From contig MKUW01000013.1 of the NCBI GenBank assembly GCA_001899005.1, positions 124,001 to 188,000 on the forward strand: 64,000 nucleotides of DNA. The letters are read 5' to 3'. The notes under the pieces were generated by a model, which was given only the letters and a program-made list of their open reading frames with translations, did not search any database and was not told where the DNA came from. Shown here one piece after another: positions 53,323 through 63,230 of the stretch (position 1 is its first letter; every line of letters begins with the position of its first letter). The translations under genes were made by a program, and so were the position numbers. Source of the stretch: Chloroflexi bacterium 44-23 (GTDB lineage Bacteria > Chloroflexota > Anaerolineae > Anaerolineales > Anaerolineaceae).

Positions 53323-53991
53323 ATGTTCAAAATTCACCCTATTCGTTGTGGATGGGGCATTTCGTACCTGATTGAATCTCAAGCCGGATTGTTTTTGGTT
53401 GATAGTGGCTCGCCTGGAAATGCCAAGCTTATTCTCGCAAAAATGGCGGATCTTGGGCGTAGTGACTTACGGTTGATCTGGACAACGCATGCGCACTACG
53501 ATCATTATGGCAGCGCACAGTCTTTACGTGAGATAACCGGGGCGCCAATTGGAGTCCACCCGGCAGATGCTGATAGTATGAGCAATGGCCAATCTCCTTT
53601 GGGTACTGCACATAAATACGGTATTATCTATGTACTTGCCCAACACATGTTGTTAAGTCTCCAAAATTTACCGGTGACAGTGCCAGATTATACCCGCAAC
53701 CATGGGGAAACACTCATTGAATTTGGACTTGAAGCAACGGTTTTGCATACACCCGGTCATACACCAGGTCATACTTGTTAGCTGTTGTCGAACGGCATCG
53801 CTTTTGCCGGCGATTTATTCGGCAGTTTTCCGAAACCGGGCGTACAGCGTTTGCTCGCCACAGACTGGGGTAAGCTCTCAGCTAGTGTGGAGATGCTGAA
53901 GGCGACCAACCTGCTGGAAATATATAGCGGGCATAACCCGAAGCCCTTCCCTCGAAAAGAACTGGAGAAAATGGCAACTATAGAAGAGTAA
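53323..53991 (+). pseudogene. Metallo-beta-lactamase fold hydrolase interrupted by a single in-frame TAG (53779-53781)
   Basis: TTHAHYDHYG and HTPGHTPGHTC*LLSNGIAFAGDLFGSFPKPG: both halves are in the same frame with only one stop between them. Confidence 0.85.
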
Positions 53992-54020
53992 TTACCTCTT
54001 ATGCTTAGTTGCAAAAAAGT

Positions 54021-56027
54021 TCAACCCACTCCCAACAATTTTTGCAAATTCGCTGGCAATGTACCAACGTATGTGAACACTAAGCGCTGACCGGCTCGGG
54101 TGCATGCCATATAGATCTTGCGCGTATTGTCCCGGATAAGCATCTCGCGATCATCATCGGATAATCGTAAAGATTGTTCTTCTTCAAAAAGTGCTCGCAA
54201 GCCTACCAGAAAGACAACCGGGCTTTCCAGACCGGCACCGGCATTGAGGGTAGTCACACGCACGTAATCTCCAGGGAAGGTCACCTTGGGGTCGAGAGCC
54301 ACGTTTTTGCCCAGACGTGTATCTATCGCTGAAATCAGGTTTTTAACACCGTTAGCATTCGCGTGCAGAACTAGCAAATGCTGGCGAGGGAAACCCTGGC
54401 GTACAAATTCAGCTACCTCATTAGCGACGCGTGCAATTTCATCTTGAGCGCTGGATAGCGGAATGACTTGCGGCAGGGTTCCTGCCGGCATCTTAAGAAT
54501 ATCAGGAGTTAGGATATCCTCATCTTTCTCCTCCGGCAAGCGTTGGCGATAAAAGAGGGTTGCGAATTGCATGATTTCGCGCGTGGTGCGGTAGCTCTGA
54601 CGTAGCAAATGTGTCCGCCCGCGCGCTTCCAACCCGAGCGATTTCCAGGTAGACCGGCGCCCGAGAAAACCCTGGGTGGGATCGGCTACCAGAAAAAGAT
54701 GTGAGTTTTGAGGCTTGAGTGTTCGTTGCAATAAGCTGATCCATAAGGGTGCAAAGAACTGCGCCTCATCAATAAGAATAAAATCGTATTGTGGAATAAT
54801 TGATGGATCTTCATCAAAAAACTGCCACACATAGTGTGGTATATCTGCCCAATCGACCAATCCAGCCTGTTGAAGATGGTTTTGGTAAGATTGGTAGGCA
54901 GACCATAGACGTGCTCTCTGCTCCATACTAAGCCCAAATCCGCGCCCCCGCCGGTCAACCGTCAGGTAATCCTCCTCGCTCAATGGCAGCTGATCTTTTA
55001 TCCAATCAATTTCACTCAGGAACTTGCTAGATGTGATTGATGTATCTTCTAGAGAATCCACCCAGACCTGGTGGATAATTTGTTTGCGTTGCCCAATCGA
55101 TAGCGGTTGGCGCCATATGGGTATTTTCGGCCAATGGTTGTAACACCAGCCATTGAACGTGTACCACTCAATATTTTTTGGAATTTGTTTATTTAAGGCG
55201 GCAAATCGGCTCTGTAAATCGTGAATCAATGGTCGGTTATGCGTAAGAACAAGGAAATGTCTATCGGGATATAGGTGAAAGAGCAAACGCAAGCGGTATA
55301 ACAAAATGAGCGTCTTACCACTACCAGCAACGCCGTTGATAATATTCAAACGGAAGTCAGCATCCAATCCCTGGTCTTCGGGGTTAAGGACCAGATCGTT
55401 CTTAACAGCAATCTCCTGGTTGTAATCCAGCAAATAATCAGTTAAGCCTGCGTTGACACGCTGTGGAGACAATGGCCTCACCGTCATTCCGCCAGGGACA
55501 ATGATTTCAGGAGTGAAGTGATGGCGAATCTTTTCGATTGTTATTGAGCTGGCTGGTTCCGCTGGGAATAAATGCTCCCATCTGGTTGCTTGATCTGGCT
55601 GTAGCAGTTCTCTTCCGACCCATTGTGGTTCTCCTACTTGACGTGCCAAACGGCTGGCTTGTACTTGCTTGTCGGGTATATTGGGGAAAACCACTAACGT
55701 TTCAATTGCTATTCCATCAGGAAGTTGAGCGGATTGTAGAAAGCGTTGAAGCACAGTCTGCTCAGCCTGCCCCAATCGGGAGCGCTCATCATCAATTAGG
55801 AGCATTTGGGCAGCCAAACTGGCTTGAGTTGCTGCCGACAAGCTTACGATCACCAATAGCATCCGTCCATCATCGGTAATTATTAGAAAATCGGGTGTGT
55901 CAACTTGCCAGGGAGCCAGGTGATGCCAGACAAAATAACGGTCTGGCAGGGCTTTCAAGGCTTTGAAAACACGAAGTACCCCGGTGGGTAGTGCTTGCGG
56001 AGGATTTTCCGGCAGGATGTGTGCCAT
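54021..56027 (-). CDS. UvrD/Rep-like SF1A helicase-ATPase with NERD-like N-terminal region
   Basis: IINGVAGSGKTLILLYRLRLLF (Walker A), FILIDEAQFFAPLWISLL, VADPTQGFLGRRSTW, YMACTRAGQRLVFTYVG. Start at MAHILPENPP, 2 nt after the upstream stop. Confidence 0.85.
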   Translation of the reverse strand: MAHILPENPPQALPTGVLRVFKALKALPDRYFVWHHLAPWQVDTPDFLIITDDGRMLLVIVSLSAATQASLAAQMLLIDDERSRLGQAEQTVLQRFLQSAQLPDGIAIETLVVFPNIPDKQVQASRLARQVGEPQWVGRELLQPDQATRWEHLFPAEPASSITIEKIRHHFTPEIIVPGGMTVRPLSPQRVNAGLTDYLLDYNQEIAVKNDLVLNPEDQGLDADFRLNIINGVAGSGKTLILLYRLRLLFHLYPDRHFLVLTHNRPLIHDLQSRFAALNKQIPKNIEWYTFNGWCYNHWPKIPIWRQPLSIGQRKQIIHQVWVDSLEDTSITSSKFLSEIDWIKDQLPLSEEDYLTVDRRGRGFGLSMEQRARLWSAYQSYQNHLQQAGLVDWADIPHYVWQFFDEDPSIIPQYDFILIDEAQFFAPLWISLLQRTLKPQNSHLFLVADPTQGFLGRRSTWKSLGLEARGRTHLLRQSYRTTREIMQFATLFYRQRLPEEKDEDILTPDILKMPAGTLPQVIPLSSAQDEIARVANEVAEFVRQGFPRQHLLVLHANANGVKNLISAIDTRLGKNVALDPKVTFPGDYVRVTTLNAGAGLESPVVFLVGLRALFEEEQSLRLSDDDREMLIRDNTRKIYMACTRAGQRLVFTYVGTLPANLQKLLGVG

Positions 56028-56029
56028 GG

Positions 56030-57772
56030 TTAAATCAGTGAGCCATCTGGTAAGACAATCAATTCGCAACTTTCAAGCAAACTGCGCATTATTGAGAAAT
56101 TCGTGGAATGTCTGGAATCGTAATTTTCTCCATCCAGCATATGATGGCTTCCGACCAGGATTAGCTTGGTGCGGGGGCGGGTGACAGCGACATTTAGACG
56201 CTGAGGTTGAAAGAGAAAATCAGACATTTGGGATGCAAATCCCGGACTGGCAGTGGCAAATGAAACCAGAATTACCTCGCGTTCCTGACCTTGCATGCGT
56301 TCGACTGTATCGATCACAATGTGTGGCACGATATTGTCATCTGCCACCACACGGCGTAAAAGACTGCGTATCACTCGACTCTGTGCGCGGTAGGGTACGA
56401 TAACCCCAATTTCATTTGGGGCGATTCCATGAGCAAGCAGGGCTATGACCAATTCCACTACTATCTCAGCTTCACGCTGACTGCGTACAGTTGTATTGCG
56501 GTGACACAGATCCAAAAAAACAGCCGGGCTGGATGGATTAAGTACAAAGTCCCAACGGGTTTCGCTGCCTGATAAAATCAACCGGCGCATAGCTGAAGCT
56601 TCGCTGGGAATTAGATTATCGCTGTAAAAAGTTTTGCTAGGCCAACTAGCCAGCTGCTGATTGAGCCGGTAGGTGATGGTTAGCATAGTCTCGTTTCCAT
56701 GTCCTGCAAGGTAAGCAAAAACGGAAGATCGTGTGGTTTCAGCAATTGAGAAGGCAGTTACTGGTGGAAGCTGATTTTCATCTCCAATGAAGATGTATTT
56801 GTTTGCTGCTAACATGCCCATGATTGCTAACGGCAGCGTGACCTGGGATGCCTCGTCAAAGATTACCACATCAAATTCCACATTAGCCAGACGGTTACTC
56901 TGTGTAGCGAAAGGCGTTGCTCCGATCACATAACCTTCTTCTATGTCGCCGAATTCTGAGTCAGTAAAATTCTCATAATTAGGCACATTCAGATCTCCAT
57001 TGTGGCGGATGCTGCCAATTTTACAGACATAGATATTTGGATCCAGATTTGTAATCTTATTAAGTGCGTTATGAATGGCGCGATGTGTCAGAGCCGTCAC
57101 AAGAACGCGCAAACCATCAGTAACAAGTAACTGGACAAGATGCGCAAGCATCCAGGTTTTACCGGTACCGGGCGGGCCCTGGATCAAGTAGAGCAGGTCG
57201 CTGGCATAAGCTTGAGCTGCTGCCTCGATTTGAGTTTCGTTCAAATTGGTCTCTAACAATCGCTCGACAGCATGCTCATAACGGGCAAAATCCAATTGCG
57301 GAATCAGTTTGCCTTGTAAAAGGGGAATGATGATTTCACGCCCACGCAGCGAATCGGCTGCAGTGTCTAACGCATCCAGAAAGTATCGGCTGGAATCGAA
57401 CCAATCTTGATCAATCACCCAACCCTGTGGCTCAGCCTGCAAAAAGATTGGATTTCCATAAATTATGCTGACTTCCAATTCAATTTCGCCATCGTACTGC
57501 AGTTCCACATGTAGAGCATTCGGGTCTTTTGGATTGTTGTGATGCAGCAGCAACAGGTCGCCCTCTCGAAAGCGTGAATCATTTACCATGCAGTGCAATG
57601 TCACAAAGTTTTTATCAATTCTCTCTACTGTTAACCCTTCTATCGCCCAACCATTGGCAGTGCGATCTGCCAGTGGGTGACTCCATTGTCGATTAAGCGC
57701 TTCGTACTGAGTCTGTGCTTCGGATTGAACATGGCGTTTTAAGCGCTGAAGGAGATCGGCGGAAGAAGTCAT
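56030..57772 (-). CDS. Dna2/NAM7/Upf1-like SF1B helicase
   Basis: [89 protein letters not shown]. Start placed at MTSSADLLQRL. Confidence 0.92.
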   Translation of the reverse strand: MTSSADLLQRLKRHVQSEAQTQYEALNRQWSHPLADRTANGWAIEGLTVERIDKNFVTLHCMVNDSRFREGDLLLLHHNNPKDPNALHVELQYDGEIELEVSIIYGNPIFLQAEPQGWVIDQDWFDSSRYFLDALDTAADSLRGREIIIPLLQGKLIPQLDFARYEHAVERLLETNLNETQIEAAAQAYASDLLYLIQGPPGTGKTWMLAHLVQLLVTDGLRVLVTALTHRAIHNALNKITNLDPNIYVCKIGSIRHNGDLNVPNYENFTDSEFGDIEEGYVIGATPFATQSNRLANVEFDVVIFDEASQVTLPLAIMGMLAANKYIFIGDENQLPPVTAFSIAETTRSSVFAYLAGHGNETMLTITYRLNQQLASWPSKTFYSDNLIPSEASAMRRLILSGSETRWDFVLNPSSPAVFLDLCHRNTTVRSQREAEIVVELVIALLAHGIAPNEIGVIVPYRAQSRVIRSLLRRVVADDNIVPHIVIDTVERMQGQEREVILVSFATASPGFASQMSDFLFQPQRLNVAVTRPRTKLILVGSHHMLDGENYDSRHSTNFSIMRSLLESCELIVLPDGSLI

Positions 57773-58103
57773 CAAGCATACATTTCCAAATGAGTCTAAA
57801 GGATAAAAGGTGAGAAAATAAAATTGGGTTGTGATCTTTGTCCAGTATACAGGAGAAAGAATGGAAGCGGAAGATCTTCCCTTGAATTCCTTGAATTTTA
57901 TCGAGCGATAAGGTAAAGGAAATGAACTCGAAATTAATGGTACTGAAACGGATCTTTTACAAGGAATTGGTAGCCGCACAAATGGTGGGGTTAATGATGG
58001 GTCGAAGGATCGTGGTTACATTACCCTTGGGATGATGCATTTCGCAAGGAGCGTAGATGCAATTCAAGACAGATAAGGCTGCTTAATCATCATTATTCGT
58101 TTG

Positions 58104-58484
58104 TTAACTTGTGATCGCTTCTTCCTTTACATCCCGGCTGGCATGAATATCAATCCCAGTGCCGAGTGCATTCCTTAAAACAATATCATCCATCTTGACC
58201 GGTGTGTTTACTTCAACCTGCCGCAAAGCGGAAAGAAGCTCTTGGATGCGTGCTTTGGGAAAGGGTGCTGAGGTATACACCGGTAAGAGTGGATGCAGAC
58301 CTCCCTTTACCTGCACAGAACTGGCTACCATGCGGCGTGGATCGGTTAGTTCTTGATGAACATATTCGTGACCGCGTTTACAGCCGTTTTCAACCTTGAT
58401 GATTGTATCGCCTTCAAGGGTCACTTCCAGAGTACATCCTTTAGGGCAGGTGACGCAGATGACTTTTTCGAGTATTGTAGCCAT
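58104..58484 (-). CDS. DUF1667 family protein
   Basis: VICVTCPKGCTLEVTLEGDTIIKVENGCKRGHEYVHQELTDPRRMVASSVQVKGG. Confidence 0.9.
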   Translation of the reverse strand: MATILEKVICVTCPKGCTLEVTLEGDTIIKVENGCKRGHEYVHQELTDPRRMVASSVQVKGGLHPLLPVYTSAPFPKARIQELLSALRQVEVNTPVKMDDIVLRNALGTGIDIHASRDVKEEAITS

Positions 58485-58492
58485 ATCGACTC

Positions 58493-59770
58493 CTAACGTT
58501 CCACGATGGCAATTGTTAAATCTTTGGCGCTTTTGACTTCGTCCATTAATTTCTGTTTGATCGGAATGGTGACCATTTCACCCGGACGGGCATAAGGTTC
58601 ACCTTTGCGATGCAGAAGTTTTTCACCGCTGCGCACTTCCACCCAGACCGGCTTTTCGATCGGTTGTCGTACACGCATTTGCACGCGGATATCGCCTTCT
58701 GCCAGATGATCGGGTTGAATGGTGTGAGGAACGGCATAGCGGACATTTTCACCAGCGCGAACAGGTAAGTTTATAGCATTCGTTTGTGACCCGGAGGAAA
58801 CCCAGCGTGCTGCCGATTTCCCCGCAGTCAACCCAGCTTCAGTGACCCAATCGACCAGGTCATAGACATGTACCACATTACCGGCTGAGAAGATTCCCGG
58901 AATGTTGGTTTGAAAGCTATCATCTACAATTGGCCCGCCAGTAATTGGGTCGATCATCACCCCGATTTGACGCGAAAGTTCATTTTCAGGAATCAAGCCG
59001 ACTGAAAGAAGCAACGTGTCGCACGGGATAATTTCCTCTGTGCCTGGAATTGGATTCCATTTCTTATCGACTGCCACAGATTCAATCGCTTCAACCCGTT
59101 TTTTGCCGATGATGTTTTTAATGGTGCGCTGAAGCTGCAATTGAATATCAAAATCCAAAAGACATTGCACATAATTGCGGGTCAGGCCAGAAAGGTAGGG
59201 CATAACTTCCAAGACCCGTTCAACATGGGCACCTTCAAATGTAAGGCGCCGGGCCATGATCATGCCGATATCACCGGAGCCCAGGATCACAAAGTTCTTG
59301 CCAGGCATGTAACCTTCCACGTTGACCCAACGTTGGGCCGTGCCGGCTGTAAAAATACCTGCGGCGCGGGTACCGGGCAGGCGGATCTGCGCACGGGTTC
59401 TTTCACGACAACCCATCGCCAGTACGATTGCCTTTGTCCGTACCTCTACAAATCCGTGGCGTTTACTGGAGGCTGTGATCCGTTTCTCAGGTGTGATTTG
59501 CAGTACCATAGTGTCCAATAGAAATTCCACCCCGGTTGAAAAGGCTTCATTAATGAAGTGCTGAGCGTATGAAGGACCGGGCAAATCTTTCTTAAAAATC
59601 TCAACCCCAAAACCGTTATGGATGCATTGCAGAAGGATACCACCAGGTTCCACATCACGTTCAATGATGAGCACATCTTTTGCGCCGTTCTTCTTGGCTG
59701 AAATTGCCGCCGCTAATCCGCCTGGGCCACTGCCAATCACGATAACGTCGTAACGATCTTTGATGCTCAT
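58493..59770 (-). CDS. FAD-dependent pyridine nucleotide oxidoreductase (partner of GlpA-like protein)
   Basis: YDVIVIGSGPGGLAAAISAKKNGAKDVLIIERD, ATG.CRERTRAQIRLPGTRAAGIFTAGTAQ-like region; start at MSIKDRYDV. Confidence 0.9.
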   Translation of the reverse strand: MSIKDRYDVIVIGSGPGGLAAAISAKKNGAKDVLIIERDVEPGGILLQCIHNGFGVEIFKKDLPGPSYAQHFINEAFSTGVEFLLDTMVLQITPEKRITASSKRHGFVEVRTKAIVLAMGCRERTRAQIRLPGTRAAGIFTAGTAQRWVNVEGYMPGKNFVILGSGDIGMIMARRLTFEGAHVERVLEVMPYLSGLTRNYVQCLLDFDIQLQLQRTIKNIIGKKRVEAIESVAVDKKWNPIPGTEEIIPCDTLLLSVGLIPENELSRQIGVMIDPITGGPIVDDSFQTNIPGIFSAGNVVHVYDLVDWVTEAGLTAGKSAARWVSSGSQTNAINLPVRAGENVRYAVPHTIQPDHLAEGDIRVQMRVRQPIEKPVWVEVRSGEKLLHRKGEPYARPGEMVTIPIKQKLMDEVKSAKDLTIAIVER

Positions 59771-59771
59771 C

Positions 59772-61250
59772 TTATGCCTCCACTTTTTTGGTAAGCCGAA
59801 AGAGGAACTCCGAGCCGGGCCCTTTTTTGGTGATGGATGTGACCGGTTGGCAGGTTTCGTCAGCCAACAATTCAATCACCCGCGGCATATCGAATGAGCC
59901 CAGGCAGCGGCCGGTACCCAGCCACGTGCGGCGCTTGATCGCATCGTACGTACGGGCAGGTAAAGGTGCATGTATTTCAGCTATGATTTCACCTTCTGTG
60001 ACCATTTCGCAACGGCAGATTACACGCCCGTAGCGAGGGTCTTTTTTGAGAAGTTGCTTTTGTTCTGCCATGGAAAGATGGTGAAAGCGCGGGCGCGCTT
60101 TGCGAATCGGGTTCCAGTTCTCTTTAAGATCCATTTTCAGGCCTTCTTGCTGAAGGATTTCAATTACTCTTTCGGCAATCGCGGGTGATGCGGTCAACCC
60201 GGGTGATTCGATGCCGGCTAGATTGATGAGACCCTTTAATTGGGTGCAGGCTTCGATTAAGAAATCATGCTTATAATCAATGCTGCAATCCGGGCAGGGA
60301 GCATTGCCGGACGCACGCAACCCGGCAAAAACTGCGATGATGCTGCCTGGCTGCAAGGTAGGAACAAGTTTTTGAGCTCCCAGCCAGATCTCATTCAGTC
60401 CTTTTGCTGTAACAGCTTTATCTTCTCGATCTTCTTCAATGGTCGAATTTGGTCCCACCAGCACATTGCCGTGGGTACTGCCCAGTACTAAGATGCCTTT
60501 GCTGACTGCGCTGGGTACCGGGAAGAGAATGTTATTGAGTTGTATCTCACTTTTATCCAGAATATAATATTCTCCCTTTCTGGGGATAATAGTAAATGTA
60601 GATTCTGGGTCAGCCTGACGCAGGATTTCATCGGAGTAAACTCCGGCGGCGTTGATCACCCAATGGCAATTAAAATCTCCCTGGTTGGTATGGATACCCG
60701 TTAGGCTGCCATCTTTTGTCAAAAAACTGAGAAAGGCTGTCTCCAATTTCACCTGGACGCCATTTTCGATGGCATTCTCGAGTGGTGCGATACAGGCTGC
60801 AAAAGGGTCAACCATTCCTGCGGTAGGAGTGAAGAGTGCACCACTCACCTGAGGATTAATGAGGGGTTCACGATTCCGCATTTCTTCAGCGCTAATGATT
60901 TCACAGGCTACTCCATTTTCGCGTCCACGCTGTAGAAGAGAATCGAGGCATTCGCAATCCTCATCCCCGATGGCGACGATATAAGCACCGGTGCGTTTGA
61001 AAGGAATGCCAAGGTCTGCCGAGAGTTGATCCCACATGGGATTGGCTTTTATATTCATCTCGGCCTTGAGGCTTCCCGGCAAAGGATCGTGCCCGGCATG
61101 GATAATGGCAGAATTAGCAGAACTGGCTCCCATGCCAATATCGGATTCCTTTTCGATCAGAAGTACTTTAAGCTGGTATCTGGAGAGTGCTCGGGCTGTC
61201 ATGCAGCCGATTACCCCACCGCCGATAATAATTACATCGAAATCAATCAT
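59772..61250 (-). CDS. Anaerobic glycerol-3-phosphate dehydrogenase-like FAD protein with C-terminal BFD-like [2Fe-2S] domain
   Basis: FDVIIIGGGVIGCMTARALSRY, SANSAIIHAGHDPLPGSLKA, C-terminal VICRCEMVTEGEIIAEIH...RTWLGTGRCLGSFDMPRV cysteines. Confidence 0.9.
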   Translation of the reverse strand: MIDFDVIIIGGGVIGCMTARALSRYQLKVLLIEKESDIGMGASSANSAIIHAGHDPLPGSLKAEMNIKANPMWDQLSADLGIPFKRTGAYIVAIGDEDCECLDSLLQRGRENGVACEIISAEEMRNREPLINPQVSGALFTPTAGMVDPFAACIAPLENAIENGVQVKLETAFLSFLTKDGSLTGIHTNQGDFNCHWVINAAGVYSDEILRQADPESTFTIIPRKGEYYILDKSEIQLNNILFPVPSAVSKGILVLGSTHGNVLVGPNSTIEEDREDKAVTAKGLNEIWLGAQKLVPTLQPGSIIAVFAGLRASGNAPCPDCSIDYKHDFLIEACTQLKGLINLAGIESPGLTASPAIAERVIEILQQEGLKMDLKENWNPIRKARPRFHHLSMAEQKQLLKKDPRYGRVICRCEMVTEGEIIAEIHAPLPARTYDAIKRRTWLGTGRCLGSFDMPRVIELLADETCQPVTSITKKGPGSEFLFRLTKKVEA

Positions 61251-61299
61251 TAGATCTACTCCCTCCCCTCACTATATTCCATTTTGATTATACTGCTGA

Positions 61300-61336
61300 T
61301 TGCACATTCGTGACGTATAATTGAACAAACGTGCAA
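61300..61336. promoter_or_regulatory. Inverted-repeat candidate operator in the divergent glpA-like/SorC intergenic region
   Basis: TTGCACATTCGT (61300-61311) and reverse-complement arm ACAAACGTGCAA (61325-61336); 10/12 arm identity. Confidence 0.55.
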
Positions 61337-61414
61337 AAATATATATACTTAAACTGCTCTTAACTGACAAAATTTGAACATTTGCCCATATCTGTGTAGA
61401 AAGAAGATTCCATC

Positions 61415-62380
61415 ATGGCCGATTCACGAAAAATAGCCAATTCATTACGGGTTGCAAAAATGTACTATTATCATGGCATGACAACAGACGCCATTGCCAG
61501 GGAGCTGACAATGTCGCGCTCGGCAGTTTCACGTCTGTTAAGTTTTGCAAAACGAGAAGGCTATGTTGAGATCCGTATTAATGATCCGCATAACCATCCG
61601 GGAATGTTGGAAGAAAAGGTACAGTCGATTGCGCAATTGGAACGAGTTCAGGTGGTGCCAATGGTATCTATGGTAAGTGACTCAGAAAAGTTGGAGCGTG
61701 TTGCCCAGTATACAGCTAACTACTTAAGTAACATCTTTTCTTCTGGATTGATATTGGGGGTAGCCTGGGGTACAACCACAGCTGCCATTTCAAGGCATTT
61801 GGTTCCTAAGACAACACACCAGTCGCAGATTATTCAACTGAATGGAGCAGGTAATTTGGAAAGTTCCGGTATCGAGTATGCCAGTGAGATTATCATGCGT
61901 TTTGCGCACAATTTCCGTGCCAGCTACCATCTCTTCCCGGTGCCTGCTTTCTTTGATAAAGCTCAAACCCGCCGGGCAATGTGGCAGGAAACAAGCATTA
62001 AAAAACTGTTGGACATACAAGACCAGGCTGATTTGTTATTGTATAGTATCGGCGCAGTGGATGCCGGTATACCCAGTCACTTGCACACGGAAGGATATTT
62101 ACGCCCGAGCGATTATACGGATCTTAAAAGATGGGGAGTGGTTGGTGATATCGCCACCACATTTTTCCGGGAGGATGGACAGGATAATGGCGTGCTAATC
62201 AACCAGCGTTCCAGTGGGCCATCCCTCGATTTCATTCGCAAGAAAAGGGGAATATGTGTTGTTTCGGGGTTGGCAAAATTGAGAGGCTTACAGGCCGCCG
62301 TTCAAGGACGCTTGTTGCGTGAGTTGATTATCGACGAACCAACCGCGCGGGCATTTGTTGAACGCTATGGAAAAATGTGA
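61415..62380 (+). CDS. SorC/DeoR-type sugar-binding transcriptional regulator
   Basis: AKMYYYHGMTTDAIARELTMSRSAVSRLLSFAKREGYVEIRI HTH; effector domain with GVAWGTTTAAISRHL. Confidence 0.92.
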   Translation: MADSRKIANSLRVAKMYYYHGMTTDAIARELTMSRSAVSRLLSFAKREGYVEIRINDPHNHPGMLEEKVQSIAQLERVQVVPMVSMVSDSEKLERVAQYTANYLSNIFSSGLILGVAWGTTTAAISRHLVPKTTHQSQIIQLNGAGNLESSGIEYASEIIMRFAHNFRASYHLFPVPAFFDKAQTRRAMWQETSIKKLLDIQDQADLLLYSIGAVDAGIPSHLHTEGYLRPSDYTDLKRWGVVGDIATTFFREDGQDNGVLINQRSSGPSLDFIRKKRGICVVSGLAKLRGLQAAVQGRLLRELIIDEPTARAFVERYGKM

Positions 62381-62575
62381 ATTTTTGGGACTCTGGTTTA
62401 TCCCGAAATTAAATTGAGGAATAACCCTAAGAAAAATGGCATGATGCTGCCAGTCAATTCTAGCAATTATTTGGATATGGCCTATGAGATTAACCCTTGG
62501 CTTGAATTACGAAGCAAAAATGGTATATTTGCAACATAGATAACTGATCGCGAAAGCCGATTTGGAGGTTTCTAA

Positions 62576-62968
62576 ATGGAAAAGATTAAGAGAACAGATG
62601 AAGAATGGAAAAAATTATTAACCCCGGAACAATACCGCATTCTGCGCCGCAAAGGCACTGAAGCGCCATTTTGTGGGGTATTTTATGATCATAAAAAAGC
62701 CGGAACTTACTTTTGCGCAGGCTGTGGATTACCACTTTTCTCATCGGGTGCAAAGTTTGACTCAGGAACTGGCTGGCCGTCATTTTTTGAACCAATCTCT
62801 GAAGAAAACGTTGCCATCCATACTGATTTAAGCCACGGGATGATGAGGAGCGAAGTTGTTTGCGCACGTTGTGATTCGCATATGGGGCATGTTTTTAATG
62901 ACGGACCGCCACCAACAGGTCTGCGTTATTGCTTAAATTCAGAATCCCTTACTTTTGTGCCTGATTAA
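62576..62968 (+). CDS. msrB: Peptide-methionine (R)-S-oxide reductase
   Basis: GTYFCAGCGLPLFSSGAKFDSGTGWPSFFEPI, CARCDSHMGHVFNDGPPPTGLRYCLNSESLTFVPD. Confidence 0.96.
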   Translation: MEKIKRTDEEWKKLLTPEQYRILRRKGTEAPFCGVFYDHKKAGTYFCAGCGLPLFSSGAKFDSGTGWPSFFEPISEENVAIHTDLSHGMMRSEVVCARCDSHMGHVFNDGPPPTGLRYCLNSESLTFVPD

Positions 62969-63230
62969 TTGTCACTGAAAACACTCTGCCCTTAATTTTT
63001 GAAATTATAGATTGAGGAGAATTATTGAAAGGAGATTTTCTCTGTAAATTGATGCTGGTTTTGGGTTCTTAAAATAATTATCGCTCAATAATGAGAAGGA
63101 GGTGATCAATTTCCATCCCCTTCTCTTCATTTATTAAATTCAATTCCAAAATTAATTGACACGCAAGCTTATCTTAATACAATCAATATCATCCCATACA
63201 TTAACAATGAAATATTGAAGGAGAACATCC

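Noticed and set aside
63095-63115. GGAGGTGATC string resembling the 16S 3' end/anti-SD complement
   Set aside because: Isolated short match with no surrounding 16S sequence and no start codon at suitable spacing.
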